64,000 nucleotides of DNA from Limnanthes douglasii subsp. nivea (taxonomy: Eukaryota; Streptophyta; Magnoliopsida; Brassicales; Limnanthaceae), in the NCBI GenBank assembly GCA_036936605.1, contig JAUPFV010000002.1:267724770-267788769 (forward strand), written 5' to 3'. Positions 51,301 to 59,559 of this stretch are shown one piece after another (positions within the stretch are counted from its first letter, which is position 1; every line of letters begins with the position of its first letter). The notes under the pieces were generated by a model. The model saw only the letters and a list, made by a program, of their open reading frames with translations, was not told the origin of the DNA and did no database searches. The position numbers and the translations under genes were made by a program.

Positions 51301-52448
51301 GAAAGCCAGTCATTATCAACTTTAATCCTATCAATCATGTTCCTCCTAATTCTCTTCTTCACAAAACCATGATAGGCAGCTGTATTCCTATCACCATCCT
51401 TCAACCAAGAGGCATGAGCCTTTTGTTTCCAAAACATTTCCTCTCTATCAAGAAGGATCAAATGATTTAATCTGACCTCCTTCAAAGCACTTCTATTCAC
51501 ATCAGAAGAATCAATTTGAAGCTTAGCCTCCCTGTCAATGGTAGCAGCTTCTGAATGCTTAATAGCATAAAAAACATTCCCAAAAACATCTCTATTCGAG
51601 GCCTTCAAAGCACCTTTAAGTCTCTGCTGCTTAAGCCAAAAAACCATTACCGGATTCCCCACACCTTCACCAATACTAACAGACCAACTATCATTAACCA
51701 TACTCATAAAGCCTGGATGAGTAACCCACATGTTAAGAAACTTAAACGAAGCCTTAACTATTTGACTACTGGAGGACATCTTAATAACTAATGGACAATG
51801 ATCAGAACAGCATCTAGCCAAATGAGAAACAGTTGTGCAGTCAAAAAACTCAAGCCAAGCAGAAGTATACAGGACACGATCCAACCTTCTCCAATTACGA
51901 CCATTAGACCAAGTAAAAGGGGATCCTGAAAACCCAGCATCAATCAAACCACAGTCCATAATAAGATTGTTAAATTCATCCATCCCTCTTTGGTTAACTG
52001 TAGTACAAGCCAACTGCTCATGAAGACTAGAAATAGTGTTAAAATCTCCAAGCATTATCCACATATGAGAACCAGCATCAAGACCCCTAATTGAATCCCA
52101 AAGCTCAACCCTTCTATCTCTTCTACACTTAGCATAAACCACAGACACATAAAACCACTTATTCACAGAAGAGTGACTCACCTTAAGGTGAAGAAGCTGC
52201 TCAGAATCAAGAACAATCTCCACCTTAAAATCCTGATGCCAAAACACCCAGATCTTATTGTTTACATTACACATGAACCCTTTCAACTTCAACTTCATAG
52301 AAACCTTACTCATAACATCAGCCTTTATCAAAGGCTCCTGAATTGCAACAAAGCTGGCATTTTCAGAAATGACCAAAGACTTTAATCTCTGCAACGTTTC
52401 CTTACTTGCCAGACCTCTTGCATTCCAGTTAATCAGAGTTATAGTCAT
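48324..52448 (-). CDS. LINE 3 ORF2: endonuclease, reverse transcriptase, zf-RVT, RNase H
   Basis: 1374 residues with no stop. Residues 1-225 are an AP-type endonuclease (LINWNARGLAS, AIQEPL, LGDFNT, SDHCPLVI). RT covers about 430-740: SAAGPDGFNDEFY, TTICLIPKLDNPSKW, DFRPISLNTLFSRIVGK, MTKAFDKLSHKF, HGLRQGDPLSPS and LAFADDFMIFANG (catalytic, near 681). A zf-RVT region lies near 1030-1120 (SFLLWRALHGWVPIDDAM, RCVQCNNNVESTNHIMVQCS). RNase H is at 1215-1345 (LNVDGSC, LIAECRAL, VDIEMNSL, NLAADWVAEE). The third RNase H carboxylate, usually Asp before Ser, is Asn here (AAC). The start ATG overlaps the ORF1 stop (TAATG). It was probably retrotransposition-competent recently, apart from the truncated ORF1. 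Confidence 0.92.
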   Translation of the reverse strand: MTITLINWNARGLASKETLQRLKSLVISENASFVAIQEPLIKADVMSKVSMKLKLKGFMCNVNNKIWVFWHQDFKVEIVLDSEQLLHLKVSHSSVNKWFYVSVVYAKCRRDRRVELWDSIRGLDAGSHMWIMLGDFNTISSLHEQLACTTVNQRGMDEFNNLIMDCGLIDAGFSGSPFTWSNGRNWRRLDRVLYTSAWLEFFDCTTVSHLARCCSDHCPLVIKMSSSSQIVKASFKFLNMWVTHPGFMSMVNDSWSVSIGEGVGNPVMVFWLKQQRLKGALKASNRDVFGNVFYAIKHSEAATIDREAKLQIDSSDVNRSALKEVRLNHLILLDREEMFWKQKAHASWLKDGDRNTAAYHGFVKKRIRRNMIDRIKVDNDWLSSKEDIGRSAVDFYKSLLASSVELDSDTLSMEVIPLLVTEDENCAISCTPDSDEIFEVIKSLNFDSAAGPDGFNDEFYKKCWKVIGDDLCIAIKGFFNGFNLPKGVKATTICLIPKLDNPSKWTDFRPISLNTLFSRIVGKIINNRLARILPKLISKEQGGFVKGRCIQDSILLAQEMCFDINGNRSVGNVIVKTDMTKAFDKLSHKFLFDILKLFGFSSAVSALIKSCITNVHSSVLVNGELNGYLANSHGLRQGDPLSPSLFILAEEYLLRSIKILSESNPLFRYKTRSRMNVACLAFADDFMIFANGNADTMRAIKDVVDHYQRVSGQEINTTKSKLIVSNKMNHHQISIIEGIWNVKHTFLPFKYLGSIISIKSRVFYFEDLIYNVRKRIMDWDKLHLSFAGRLLLIQVILLAFPTYYLQHIMLPISIINRLEVLFNKFLWGSKEDKKTINWASWGKLCKPFIEGGLNLNTLNDMQQMFSMKLWYVFRMQDSLWANYMLSVYCHDEIHPVLAVSPIKKSRSWNRIINARELAEDFIFWFPGQGNINFWYDRWCSENSFIKVGTNDERRLLWGSVNNMVKDYWFNGNWDLEKLRATVTSTEITKIVQIRLSDTKDAINWSLSKDGKFNAKETLRHIRAKGSVSAIYANTWNGVSPKKCSFLLWRALHGWVPIDDAMQKRRIQLASRCVQCNNNVESTNHIMVQCSESWAVWSHLSHIFKVHVQPHMTLAHVVMKWYWATKKACDIYSILPAIIVWCVWSGRNKKKHNNDPSNSMLVIKHVIYILNGLDQANILTKKHWGFYSREALNLGCVNQAKTPVKPLFLRWKSPKHGRYKLNVDGSCTSNHESSGGVVIRDSMGRIVGGAGKLYGKGSPLIAECRALLDGLVLCSSLGLLQVDIEMNSLVLMNLLVYGSSTWYLAPLLSCCRRLIKSQMVFKHIFREQNLAADWVAEETLKLCADFDFTDLNVPSKLKAIALLESINLGYLRLGI

Positions 52449-52750
52449 TAATCAGGAGCAAGCTTGTGGGCTCTTTTGAGCTTCAATAACTTAGAAGAAA
52501 CTGGACCCTTTGAGGACCAAATGTTAGGAACCTTTTTAGCTTTCTGAGGATCCTGCCTTTTATTTTTGCCTTTTTCATACTTGTCCTTAACAGGAGAACA
52601 TGGCAGACTGCCATCCTTTTTGGGAGAAACATGAACATCAGTACTCAAGACCTCGAACATATTCCTTCTTTCTAATGTTCTTAACGCATCAATCATCTCC
52701 TCTTCAATCACAGGGCCAACAGAATCACTAAACTCTGTTGCTTTAACCAT
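52448..52750 (-). pseudogene. LINE 3 ORF1, C-terminal end only
   Basis: About 100 codons of Lys-rich ORF1 tail (KDKYEKGKNKRQDPQKAKKV, SSKLLKLKRAHKLAPD) end at TAA 52450-52448, which shares its last A with the ORF2 ATG. The DUF4283 and zinc-knuckle parts are missing because the element is truncated at 52750. An ATG further upstream lies in flanking DNA. Confidence 0.75.
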
Positions 52751-52766
52751 TTGAAAAGTATTCCTT

Positions 52767-53205
52767 CGATACATATTGTAGTCTTTTATCTAATTAAGTA
52801 TTAATATATTTATAGTTAATTTATTTTTGAATTTCAAACAAAATTTAGAAAACATATTTTATATAATTTTATTGAATTAGTTTTAAATCAGTTTTATTTT
52901 GAAATTTCTAAATACAAATTAAATTAAATAAATAATACTTAATTAAATAAATAATTAAGTATTAAATATTTTTAAAAATATATATATATATATCTAAAAA
53001 CCGAAGTATTTAAATTATTTTATTATTAACTCTTAAATAAAGTAATTGTTTTTCTAAAATAAAAGTAAAGTATAGTATGCAATTTTTTTTTAAAATTAAA
53101 ATGGAATATGTTTATTGAGCTCTTTAAATATAATATAAATTTCACTCATTATTCTGATAAAAAATACATTAATTCTTAGTGTGGCGTAGTCAAACAAACC
53201 CTGTT
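52767..53205. other. AT-rich inserted DNA right of LINE 3
   Basis: Extremely AT-rich, with TATATATATATA near 52980 and a near-palindromic TACTTAATTAAATAAATAATTAAGTA tract near 52936. No gene. Confidence 0.55.
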
Positions 53206-53469
53206 AAAAAAAATAACTACAATATTCTAAATGTTCTCTCAAAACAATAATGTAGACCTTTTAAAAAAGAGTTCTACAATATTCTAAATGTTCTCTGGAA
53301 ATAGTCTAGAGCGTTTTAAGACCTTATAAAGTATTTTAAAACCTTAAGATTTTCCAATTAATGAAAAGTCTTCAAGAATTTTTCATAATGGTCTAAATTA
53401 TTCTACATATTTTCAAAATACACTGCAGACCGGATCCATCTCTAGAAAAAGATTGGACGGTCCGTGACA
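53206..53469 (-). repeat. Chromovirus 5' LTR, outer piece
   Basis: It follows the second half of the 3' LTR (AATGAAAAGTCTTC..., CCATCTCTAGAAAAAGATTG, GGTCCGTGACA). A ~25-base motif (CTACAATATTCTAAATGTTC) is repeated at 53217 and 53272. Confidence 0.65.
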
Positions 53470-53739
53470 TAATTTGTATGCGAGGGTAGGGTAGGGTGTG
53501 GAGAAAATGGTACGAGTCAACTGAAAGGTATACTAATGGTTTCCACGTGTCGATATATGATCCGTCGTATTAAAACGTTAATATTGCGCGCGTGACGTTA
53601 CTCCACGATAGGGCGAAATGTTTGACTCTATTCCCTGCTTAGACTATCCAATTTCTTGTATTTTGTTTCAAATGGGGCCAATTATGTAAAAATATTGATT
53701 TTAACTATTATACAGGTAGGTTGAGAACACAAAAAAACC
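53470..53739. other. Non-coding spacer with a G-box
   Basis: CACGTG at 53544-53549 (in TTCCACGTGTCG) and other ACGT cores near 53590 are the only notable motifs. They lie about 1.3 kb upstream of the kinase ATG, so relevance to that gene is uncertain. Confidence 0.3.
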
Positions 53740-53879
53740 TAACCCAATCTAGAACTGTCAATTTCGGACACGACCTGTAAACCCAATACAAACACAACTC
53801 GAAATTTTAGGGTTAGAGACCTGATATTTCAGATCCGATGAAATTAAGACACGACACGAACCCGACTCTTAAAAAACGG

Positions 53880-54036
53880 AGGTTTGTGTCATCCGAACTG
53901 ATCTGTAAAACCCGAAAAGACCTGTAAACCCGAAACTGATCTATAAAACCCAAAAAAATCCGTAAACCCGAAAAGATATGTGAAACCCTTTCGACATGTA
54001 AACCCGAAACAGACCTGTAAAACCCAAAAGACCTGT
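53880..54036. repeat. Tandem GACCTGTAAACCCGAAA repeats
   Basis: Seven or so degenerate copies of a unit of about 22 bases, GACCTGTAAAACCCGAAAA, inside the MITE. The open frame on the minus strand here is a translation of the repeat. Confidence 0.65.
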
Positions 54037-54109
54037 ACACATGTAGATCAAATGTTAGAGCGCCCACTTTGCATGTGGGAGATATTGGATTCGATCCCTT
54101 GCATCTCCA
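54037..54109 (+). pseudogene. tRNA-Ala(TGC)-like pseudogene inside the MITE
   Basis: It is 73 bases with the layout of tRNA-Ala: D-arm region GTAGATCAAATGTTAGAGCG (A box close to consensus), anticodon loop CTTTGCATG (TGC), T-arm GGATTCGATCC (B box) and 3' acceptor GCATCTCCA. Only four of the seven acceptor pairs form, because the 5' strand reads ACACATG instead of a G-rich start, so it is unlikely to be a functional tRNA. Confidence 0.65.
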
Positions 54110-54340
54110 TTTATTAAGTTTTGTTCTTTACCCAAAATTCGTGTCAAACAGGTCTTTCGGGTTAGATACTATTTTGTGTCACACAGGTCGGGTTTGAGTC
54201 CAACCTGTTTTTAACAGGTCGGATTCGGGTCTAATCTGTTTTTAACAGGTCGGATTCATGTCACAAGTTCTAAAATTTCATTCGGGTCGGGTTCGTGTCA
54301 CATGTTCTAAAACTTCGGATTTGACCGAAATTGACAGCCC

Positions 54341-54889
54341 TAACCCAACCCACGTATCATTTTAAAATTATAAAGTTTATACAATTATGAAAATAAAATA
54401 AAATTTAAAATGATCGCATGCATTTAATATAAATTAAAAATTCCAAATCATTAGTAACAATTATCTATATTGTTTGATTTTGTTTTCAAGACAAACTTAT
54501 TAAATTTAAATTACTTTGTCCAAAAAGCAGCCGATTTTTGCTTATTCCTTTTCAGAAACATAGTTATTTGACTACTCGTGTCACAAGAAAACAAGAAAAG
54601 AAAAACAGAACAATACAAGAAACATCTTCTCAACTATCATCATCCAGCTATATTTATATCATATTGCAATATTTAATGCAATTTAGATCGAAAACAAACA
54701 TATAATTATTTGGATAATTCTAAACAAAAATCTAGTTCTGTCTGAAAAACACTTTTGTTCCCTTTATTTAAATCTTCATTTAATGTTATAAAAAATCATA
54801 TTTTCTGTCTCTCTCTCTCTCTTTGATTTTCTGTTTGGGAGCCGAGAAAACAGTGTTTTCCATCGAAAGAAAATTTATTTTTTCATGAG
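54341..54889 (+). promoter_or_regulatory. Promoter and 5' UTR of the receptor-like kinase
   Basis: TATAAAAA at 54787-54794 lies about 100 bases before the ATG, followed by a CT-rich tract (54802-54822), a common plant core-promoter Y patch. A W-box core TTGACT at 54568-54573 would suit WRKY control of a defence- or stress-related kinase. A three-codon uORF (ATGAGATGTTAA, 54885-54896) overlaps the main start at 54890. Nothing was tested. Confidence 0.45.
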
Positions 54890-57870
54890 ATGTTAATGTT
54901 TCACTCTCATCAGCTTCACCTCTCGAATTTCCTTCTTTTCATCTTCCTTTTAACTATAAAACCTTCGTATTCCGATTCACGATCGACATCAGCAGCTTTA
55001 GTATGCAGCAACCGAACAGCTCCGACTCCGTTACGGCAAACCTTCATCACGAACTTTCTCGCCACTCTAGACGCGGTGTCGCCACTCATAAACACCCTAC
55101 GTTACGCGACGTCGATCAACGGAACCGGAAACGCTACCGTTTTCACTTTCGGTGAGTGTATGCGAGATCTGAGCCAGATGGACTGCAATCTCTGTTTTGC
55201 CAACTGTAAAACTCAAATCCCAAGGTGCCGGCCTTTCCAATTAGCCACACGCGGTGGTCGGTCGTTCTTCGACGGATGTTATTTAAGGTACGACGATTAC
55301 AACTTCTTTAACGAGTCAGTAAGCCCCGAAGATCAAACCGTTTGTTCCTTAAACGATACGTCCTTAAACCAAACTGCGTTTAGGTCGAATACTATCGAAT
55401 TAGTTAGAAATTTGAGCTCTGTAGCGAATAGGAACGATGGGTTTGCAGTAGGTACGGTGAATCGGTCGAATGTTAGTGTTTATGGATTAGCTCAGTGCTG
55501 GAAATTCGTGCGAGGTAGTGGTTGCCAAAGATGTTTAGCTAATGCCGTCTCGACGCTCGGCTCTTGTTTGCCTAAAGAAGAAGGAAGAGTATTGAATGCT
55601 GGTTGCTACTTTAGATACTCTACCCAGAAATTCTATGACAATTCCTCAGCCATTGCTGTTCCAAACATTCAAAGTAAGTGAAACCCTGATCTTTTGTTCC
55701 ATCAATATATATGTTGTGGTACGAAAATTTGACGTTTATTGAGTGGGTGAACTTAGTAATTTTTGTAAAGCCTCGCTAGTATAACAATACTCTTGATCAT
55801 TATCAGGAGGTAGCCGATTAGCTGTCATTCTGGCCGTGATTTCCTCTGTAGTAGCTTTCGTGCTCATCGTCTCAGCTGCTGCCTACTTTCTTAGAAAGAA
55901 AATTCTGAAGAGAAGGAGAGGTACCGTACTAGTTCCTTAATCATTTCGATAACAAGAAACCTTTTATTGAATTTGCTTTGATTTTGTAAGGTAGAGTTAT
56001 TATTTCTTTAATCCAAACCTTTAGAATTTTCGTATTGTTTTGAATACAGAAAAGAAGCAACTAGGACCTTTATTAGCCACTGCTAATAAATCCAACCTCA
56101 ATTTCTCATATGAAACTCTTGAAAAAGCTACAAATTACTTTAACGAGTCCAATAAGCTTGGACAAGGAGGCTCAGGTTCGGTATACAAAGTAAGTAACAA
56201 GTTTCTGTTATTTTTTATACGGTATTGTTTTTCTTCCTTGGTTAACACCTAACTGGTCTTTCTCCTATATCGAATAGGGAATTCTAGCTGACGGTAAACC
56301 TGTTGCCATAAAAAGACTCTTCTTCAACACAAGACAATGGGTGGATCATTTTTTCAATGAAGTCAATTTAATCAGCGGAATCAGTCACAAGAATCTTGTG
56401 AAATTACTCGGGTGTAGCATTACGGGTCCGGAAAGTCTGCTTGTTTACGAATATGTTCCGAATCAAAGCCTCCATGATTATTTTTTCGGTAACTTTAATC
56501 TTTTTTTTTATCTTTCAGTCACTACTTTCTTTGTTGAGATTATAAGCTAGTTTAAATGAGTAGATAAAAAAAAGGTTTTATATTCATTAGTGCATAATAA
56601 AAGAAACACCATTTCTATGTTTTTTAATGGAAACTAAAGTCTAAAAGTCAAATTTTAATAGCCAAAAATCCTAATGATACCAAACAATCCTTCCTCATGT
56701 CTTATTTGTACTTGGTTCAGATAAGGAAAATGTTAAACAGCTACCATGGGAATTGAGGTTCAATATCATACTTGGTATTGCTGAAGGATTGAGGTACCTT
56801 CACGAGGAATCGGAATTGCGAATCATTCACCGCGACATAAAACTTAGCAATATTCTGCTTGATGAGAATTTAACACCAAAAATTGCAGATTTTGGTTTGG
56901 TTAGATTATTTCCGGAAGATAAGACTCACATTAGCACAGCCATTGCTGGTACACTGTAAGTTTATATCTAAAAGCATTGAAAGTTTCAAATTTGCCCATT
57001 TTTAGTTTCAGTGTTTAAGTTAATAACTTTTCTTGGATTGTTTGGTGATTTTTTTGAGTTAAAAAGTATCAAGATGTGTATTTTTTTCTGTAAAATGTAC
57101 ACTCTTTACTTCACCATGAGATTTCCTTAATTTTTTAGATGAATCAAGATTTTTCTTTCTTTCTATCTTAGGGGCTACATGGCTCCGGAATACGTTGTTC
57201 GTGGTAAATTAACAGAGAAAGCAGACGTTTATAGTTTTGGAGTTGTCGTGATCGAAGTCATTTGTGGAAAAAAGAACAATAATTTTTTCCAAGATTCGGG
57301 CTCAATTCTACAAATGGTAACATTTCTTCCATAACACGATTCTACGACAAATCTAAGTCCTTCATTGACTAGCAGTACGAAGTTTTTACTAAGTTAACAC
57401 TTTTATAGTTGCATCCATGAAATGGAATAAATTCAGGAAAACCAAGAAATGTCATCGGTACTCGGTAGCTGAGAAATGTTATCGGTAACTCATAAATGTC
57501 ATCTAAACCTTAACTAACAGAATCTACCTGTATTTCATAGATATGGAGTCTTTACACGACACAAAAACTACACGAAGCCGTTGATCCATCTCTAGAAGGC
57601 AATTTTGAAGAAGAAAAAGCTTCTCGGTTACTCCAAATCGGTTTACTTTGTGTACAAGCTTCCGCTACATTACGGCCATCAATGTCATCGGTCGTAATTA
57701 TGCTAACTGATGGAACCGAACTTCCAGAGCCGACACAACCTCCGTTTCTAAATCCAGGTAGCGCAGAAACAAGCCGGAATATCCCTCTGGTAAATTACTT
57801 TTCTCAACACGACTCCAATACGGCATCTTCGGCAAATGATATGACAGGAAGTATTATCGAACCTAGATGA
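54890..57870 (+). CDS. CRK2: Cysteine-rich receptor-like protein kinase, CRK2-like, seven exons
   Basis: Exons 54890-55673, 55807-55920, 56050-56189, 56278-56488, 56721-56955, 57172-57316 and 57541-57870 are all GT-AG and their phases agree, giving 652 residues. A signal peptide ([14 protein letters not shown]) leads two DUF26/Gnk2 domains with C-X8-C-X2-C ([26 protein letters not shown]) and many N-glycosylation sequons. Exon 2 encodes the membrane span ([20 protein letters not shown]). The kinase is complete: [53 protein letters not shown]. It should act at the plasma membrane in stress or immune signalling, as known for CRKs. Motifs such as [27 protein letters not shown] and [10 protein letters not shown] are those of the CRK2 clade. 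It is the only intact host gene in the window. Confidence 0.93.
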
Positions 57871-58229
57871 ATAAGTCAGAGTTATCAGGAATTTTCTTCA
57901 CTGACTTAATAAGCTGAGATTAGGATATTAAAAGTAGCTGAATATGAATGATTATGTAAAATATTATTACGTGTGTTTATATTAGTAAATAATATAATTA
58001 TGTATGCTTTTTCAATTTATTCATCTTTTGTTTCATGTACTCTTGCTAGCTTTAAATTGATCAGACGATATAAATCCAAACCAACTGTAGAATCACGATA
58101 AAAGAACGGGTGTAGAAAGTTAGATAGTAGGAAAGAAAGTTCACGAAAATTTTTATTGAAAACGAAAAGCACCTGTTGGATGTGTAAATCAAAGCAAAAG
58201 TTGACGAGTATAGATGATAAAATCTAAGG
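57871..58229. other. 3' flank of the kinase gene
   Basis: No gene. AATAAG- and AATAAT-type words within 150 bases of the stop could serve as poly(A) signals; no single one stands out. Confidence 0.4.
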
Positions 58230-58368
58230 CCTTCCACAAACCATCGTGGGAAGGCGAGAGTCCAGCCATTGCTGAATCCCAGCAACGGCTGGGCAGTGGA
58301 CTTGAAGCGTAGCGCCCATAAAATCTACTTTCAGTCCAATGAGTAATCGACTGTCCAGCGCCTTCAAG
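58230..58368 (-). ncRNA. Unidentified structured segment with three consecutive hairpins
   Basis: A GC-richer island in AT-rich DNA folds on paper into three adjacent hairpins. H1 is 58230-58254 (CCTTCCAC/GTGGGAAGG, one bulge). H2 is 58262-58292 (13-bp stem CCAGCCATTGCTG/CAGCAACGGCTGG, loop AATCC). H3 is 58301-58368 (CTTGAAG/CTTCAAG plus GCGC/GCGC around a 4-base bulge, with an inner CAGTC/GACTG). The one mismatch in H2 is A-C on the plus strand but G-U on the minus strand, so a minus-strand RNA would pair better. It matches no tRNA, snRNA, 5S, 7SL or hammerhead signature known to me. It may be RNA or a decayed repeat. Confidence 0.35.
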
Positions 58369-59076
58369 ATTGATCAGTAGTGGCAGTCAACCGCAGGTTT
58401 TCACTAATTTTTATCTAATATAAAAATTGTTTATAATTTATAAAAGATTGATAAAAATTCAAACAATTATTATGTTTATTTTTCTATTAGTATTAGTATC
58501 GGAATGTAGTGAGTGATCAGTATAATTTTTATATTAGGAATGTACAAATAGATACCAAAACGTAAACATATTCCCCGATTAGTGTTTTGGATATTGTATT
58601 AGTCGAAGCTAGCTTCCATGCCCTTCTCAAAACTTGTTATTAAGATTATAATTTCTTCCAAAACTAAGAAATGAATAGGTTTAACACGATCAATATCCTC
58701 ATTAATATTTGTAATTATTTTTATTGTGCGGAAGATTTGCAATGGTCGAATTTGAGAATGATTAGAATTTGTTGTAAATTGTAATGTATTTTTTATAAAC
58801 TATAAATTCAATGAAATTTATTTTTGTTGGGACGTCAAAATTCACTTTTTCTACTTAAACACGAGTTTAATATGTTATTAATAAAAGCCCCGTAGGTCTT
58901 TTCCAAAAGTTGTGTCGTGAAAGCTTTGTTGATAAGATGTTGATTTGCAGTTTTAATTTTCTTCATCCGAAAAACATTACTTTGTAGCGCTACAATACTA
59001 GTTTTATGTTACAAGTTGTGTGCTCTTGATCACCTTTATTCATCTGTATACGGTTGTAACTCTAATAGGCCTTCAC
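58369..59076. other. AT-rich spacer
   Basis: No gene or clear repeat seen. Confidence 0.45.
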
Positions 59077-59400
59077 CTAATGACAAGATCTTATTCCTAG
59101 ATTTTGCATTATAAGGTGATCGGTTTGTGAAAGAAAAAACAGGTCATTTGGATAAGTTTTGTTCAGGTCCGTGAGTTTTATACACATCCGCCACTTTTCA
59201 CTCTTTTTTTCCACCATCATTGGATTGACTTCCCAAATCGAATAATGGGAATTCTGAATATGGTCTACGGCAATGAGTTTGTCTACTTCATCAATAATAG
59301 CTTCCGCTTTCTGTTGAGAGTTATATCTCATCTTTTGTTTGACTTGTCGGAAGTTATTATTAATAGATAATATATGATACATAACTTTATATGAGACTCA
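59077..59400 (-). pseudogene. Short Tat-lineage gypsy RT fragment
   Basis: About 100 codons on the minus strand: FRQVKQKMRYNSQQKAEAII, DEVDKLIAVDHIQNSHYSIW, EVNPMMVEKKSEKWRMCIK and LTDLNKTYPNDLF. They match in order the HIKESQYPLW, NPVLVKKKNGKWRMCIDFTD and LNRACPKDL region of Element 2 RT. It is isolated and diverged, with no other part of the element beside it. Confidence 0.75.
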
Positions 59401-59559
59401 TATGACATTCATGAATTTCAAGCAAACATGTCTAAGTTGCACTGTAAATTTGAAAAGTTTGTATCTTAATTATGTTGGTATGTTGCAGCCAATCCGTAAA
59501 ATCTTGCTTCCTTCCATATTGGTGTTTTCAATTTCCTTCCATAGATCTATAACAAAAAA

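Larger units (their letters stand above)
48195..52750 (-). mobile_element. LINE 3: L1-type element with intact ORF2, truncated in ORF1
   Basis: It is flanked by the target duplication TTGAAAAGTATTCC(TT) at 48179-48194 and 52751-52766. The 3' end is a short A tract (T run on the plus strand, 48193-48200) preceded by AATAAA (minus strand, 48217-48212). The 5' end falls inside ORF1, so the copy is 5'-truncated, the usual outcome of target-primed reverse transcription. ORF2 is uninterrupted. The element sits in AT-rich DNA that itself splits the chromovirus 5' LTR. Confidence 0.9.
43288..53469 (-). mobile_element. Chromodomain Ty3/gypsy element (chromovirus), decayed, 5' LTR split by an insertion
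   Basis: The 3' LTR is 43288-43790. The 5' LTR is in two pieces, 47624-47886 and about 53206-53469, separated by a ~5.3-kb AT-rich insert that contains LINE 3. The internal order on the minus strand is PBS, gag, RT, integrase, chromodomain, PPT. The gag (LKPKLYYGKRDAKEIDTFIW) and the chromodomain suggest the Galadriel-like branch of chromoviruses. Pol is full of stops. No matching target duplication was seen at the outer ends (ATATG at left, TAATT at right), so one end may have been altered. Confidence 0.75.
53748..54340. mobile_element. hAT-like MITE
   Basis: It is 593 bp and flanked by the 8-bp duplication TAACCCAA (53740-53747 and 54341-54348), the hAT target size. The inverted ends share CTGTCAATTTCGG (left AGAACTGTCAATTTCGG, right reverse-complemented GGGCTGTCAATTTCGG). 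The interior has repeats of GACCTGTAAAACCCGAAA on one side and CGGGTCGGGTTCGTGTCA-type words on the other. There is no transposase. A tRNA-Ala-like segment lies in the middle. Confidence 0.7.

Noticed and set aside
43288..53469. Target duplication for the chromovirus
   Set aside because: The 5-base flanks (ATATG and TAATT) do not match, so none is claimed.
58200..58260. snRNA-type promoter (USE-like TTCCCACGATGG with a TATA-like word) on the minus strand near the hairpins
   Set aside because: The USE match is poor and it overlaps hairpin H1; spacing fits neither pol II nor pol III plant snRNA genes well.
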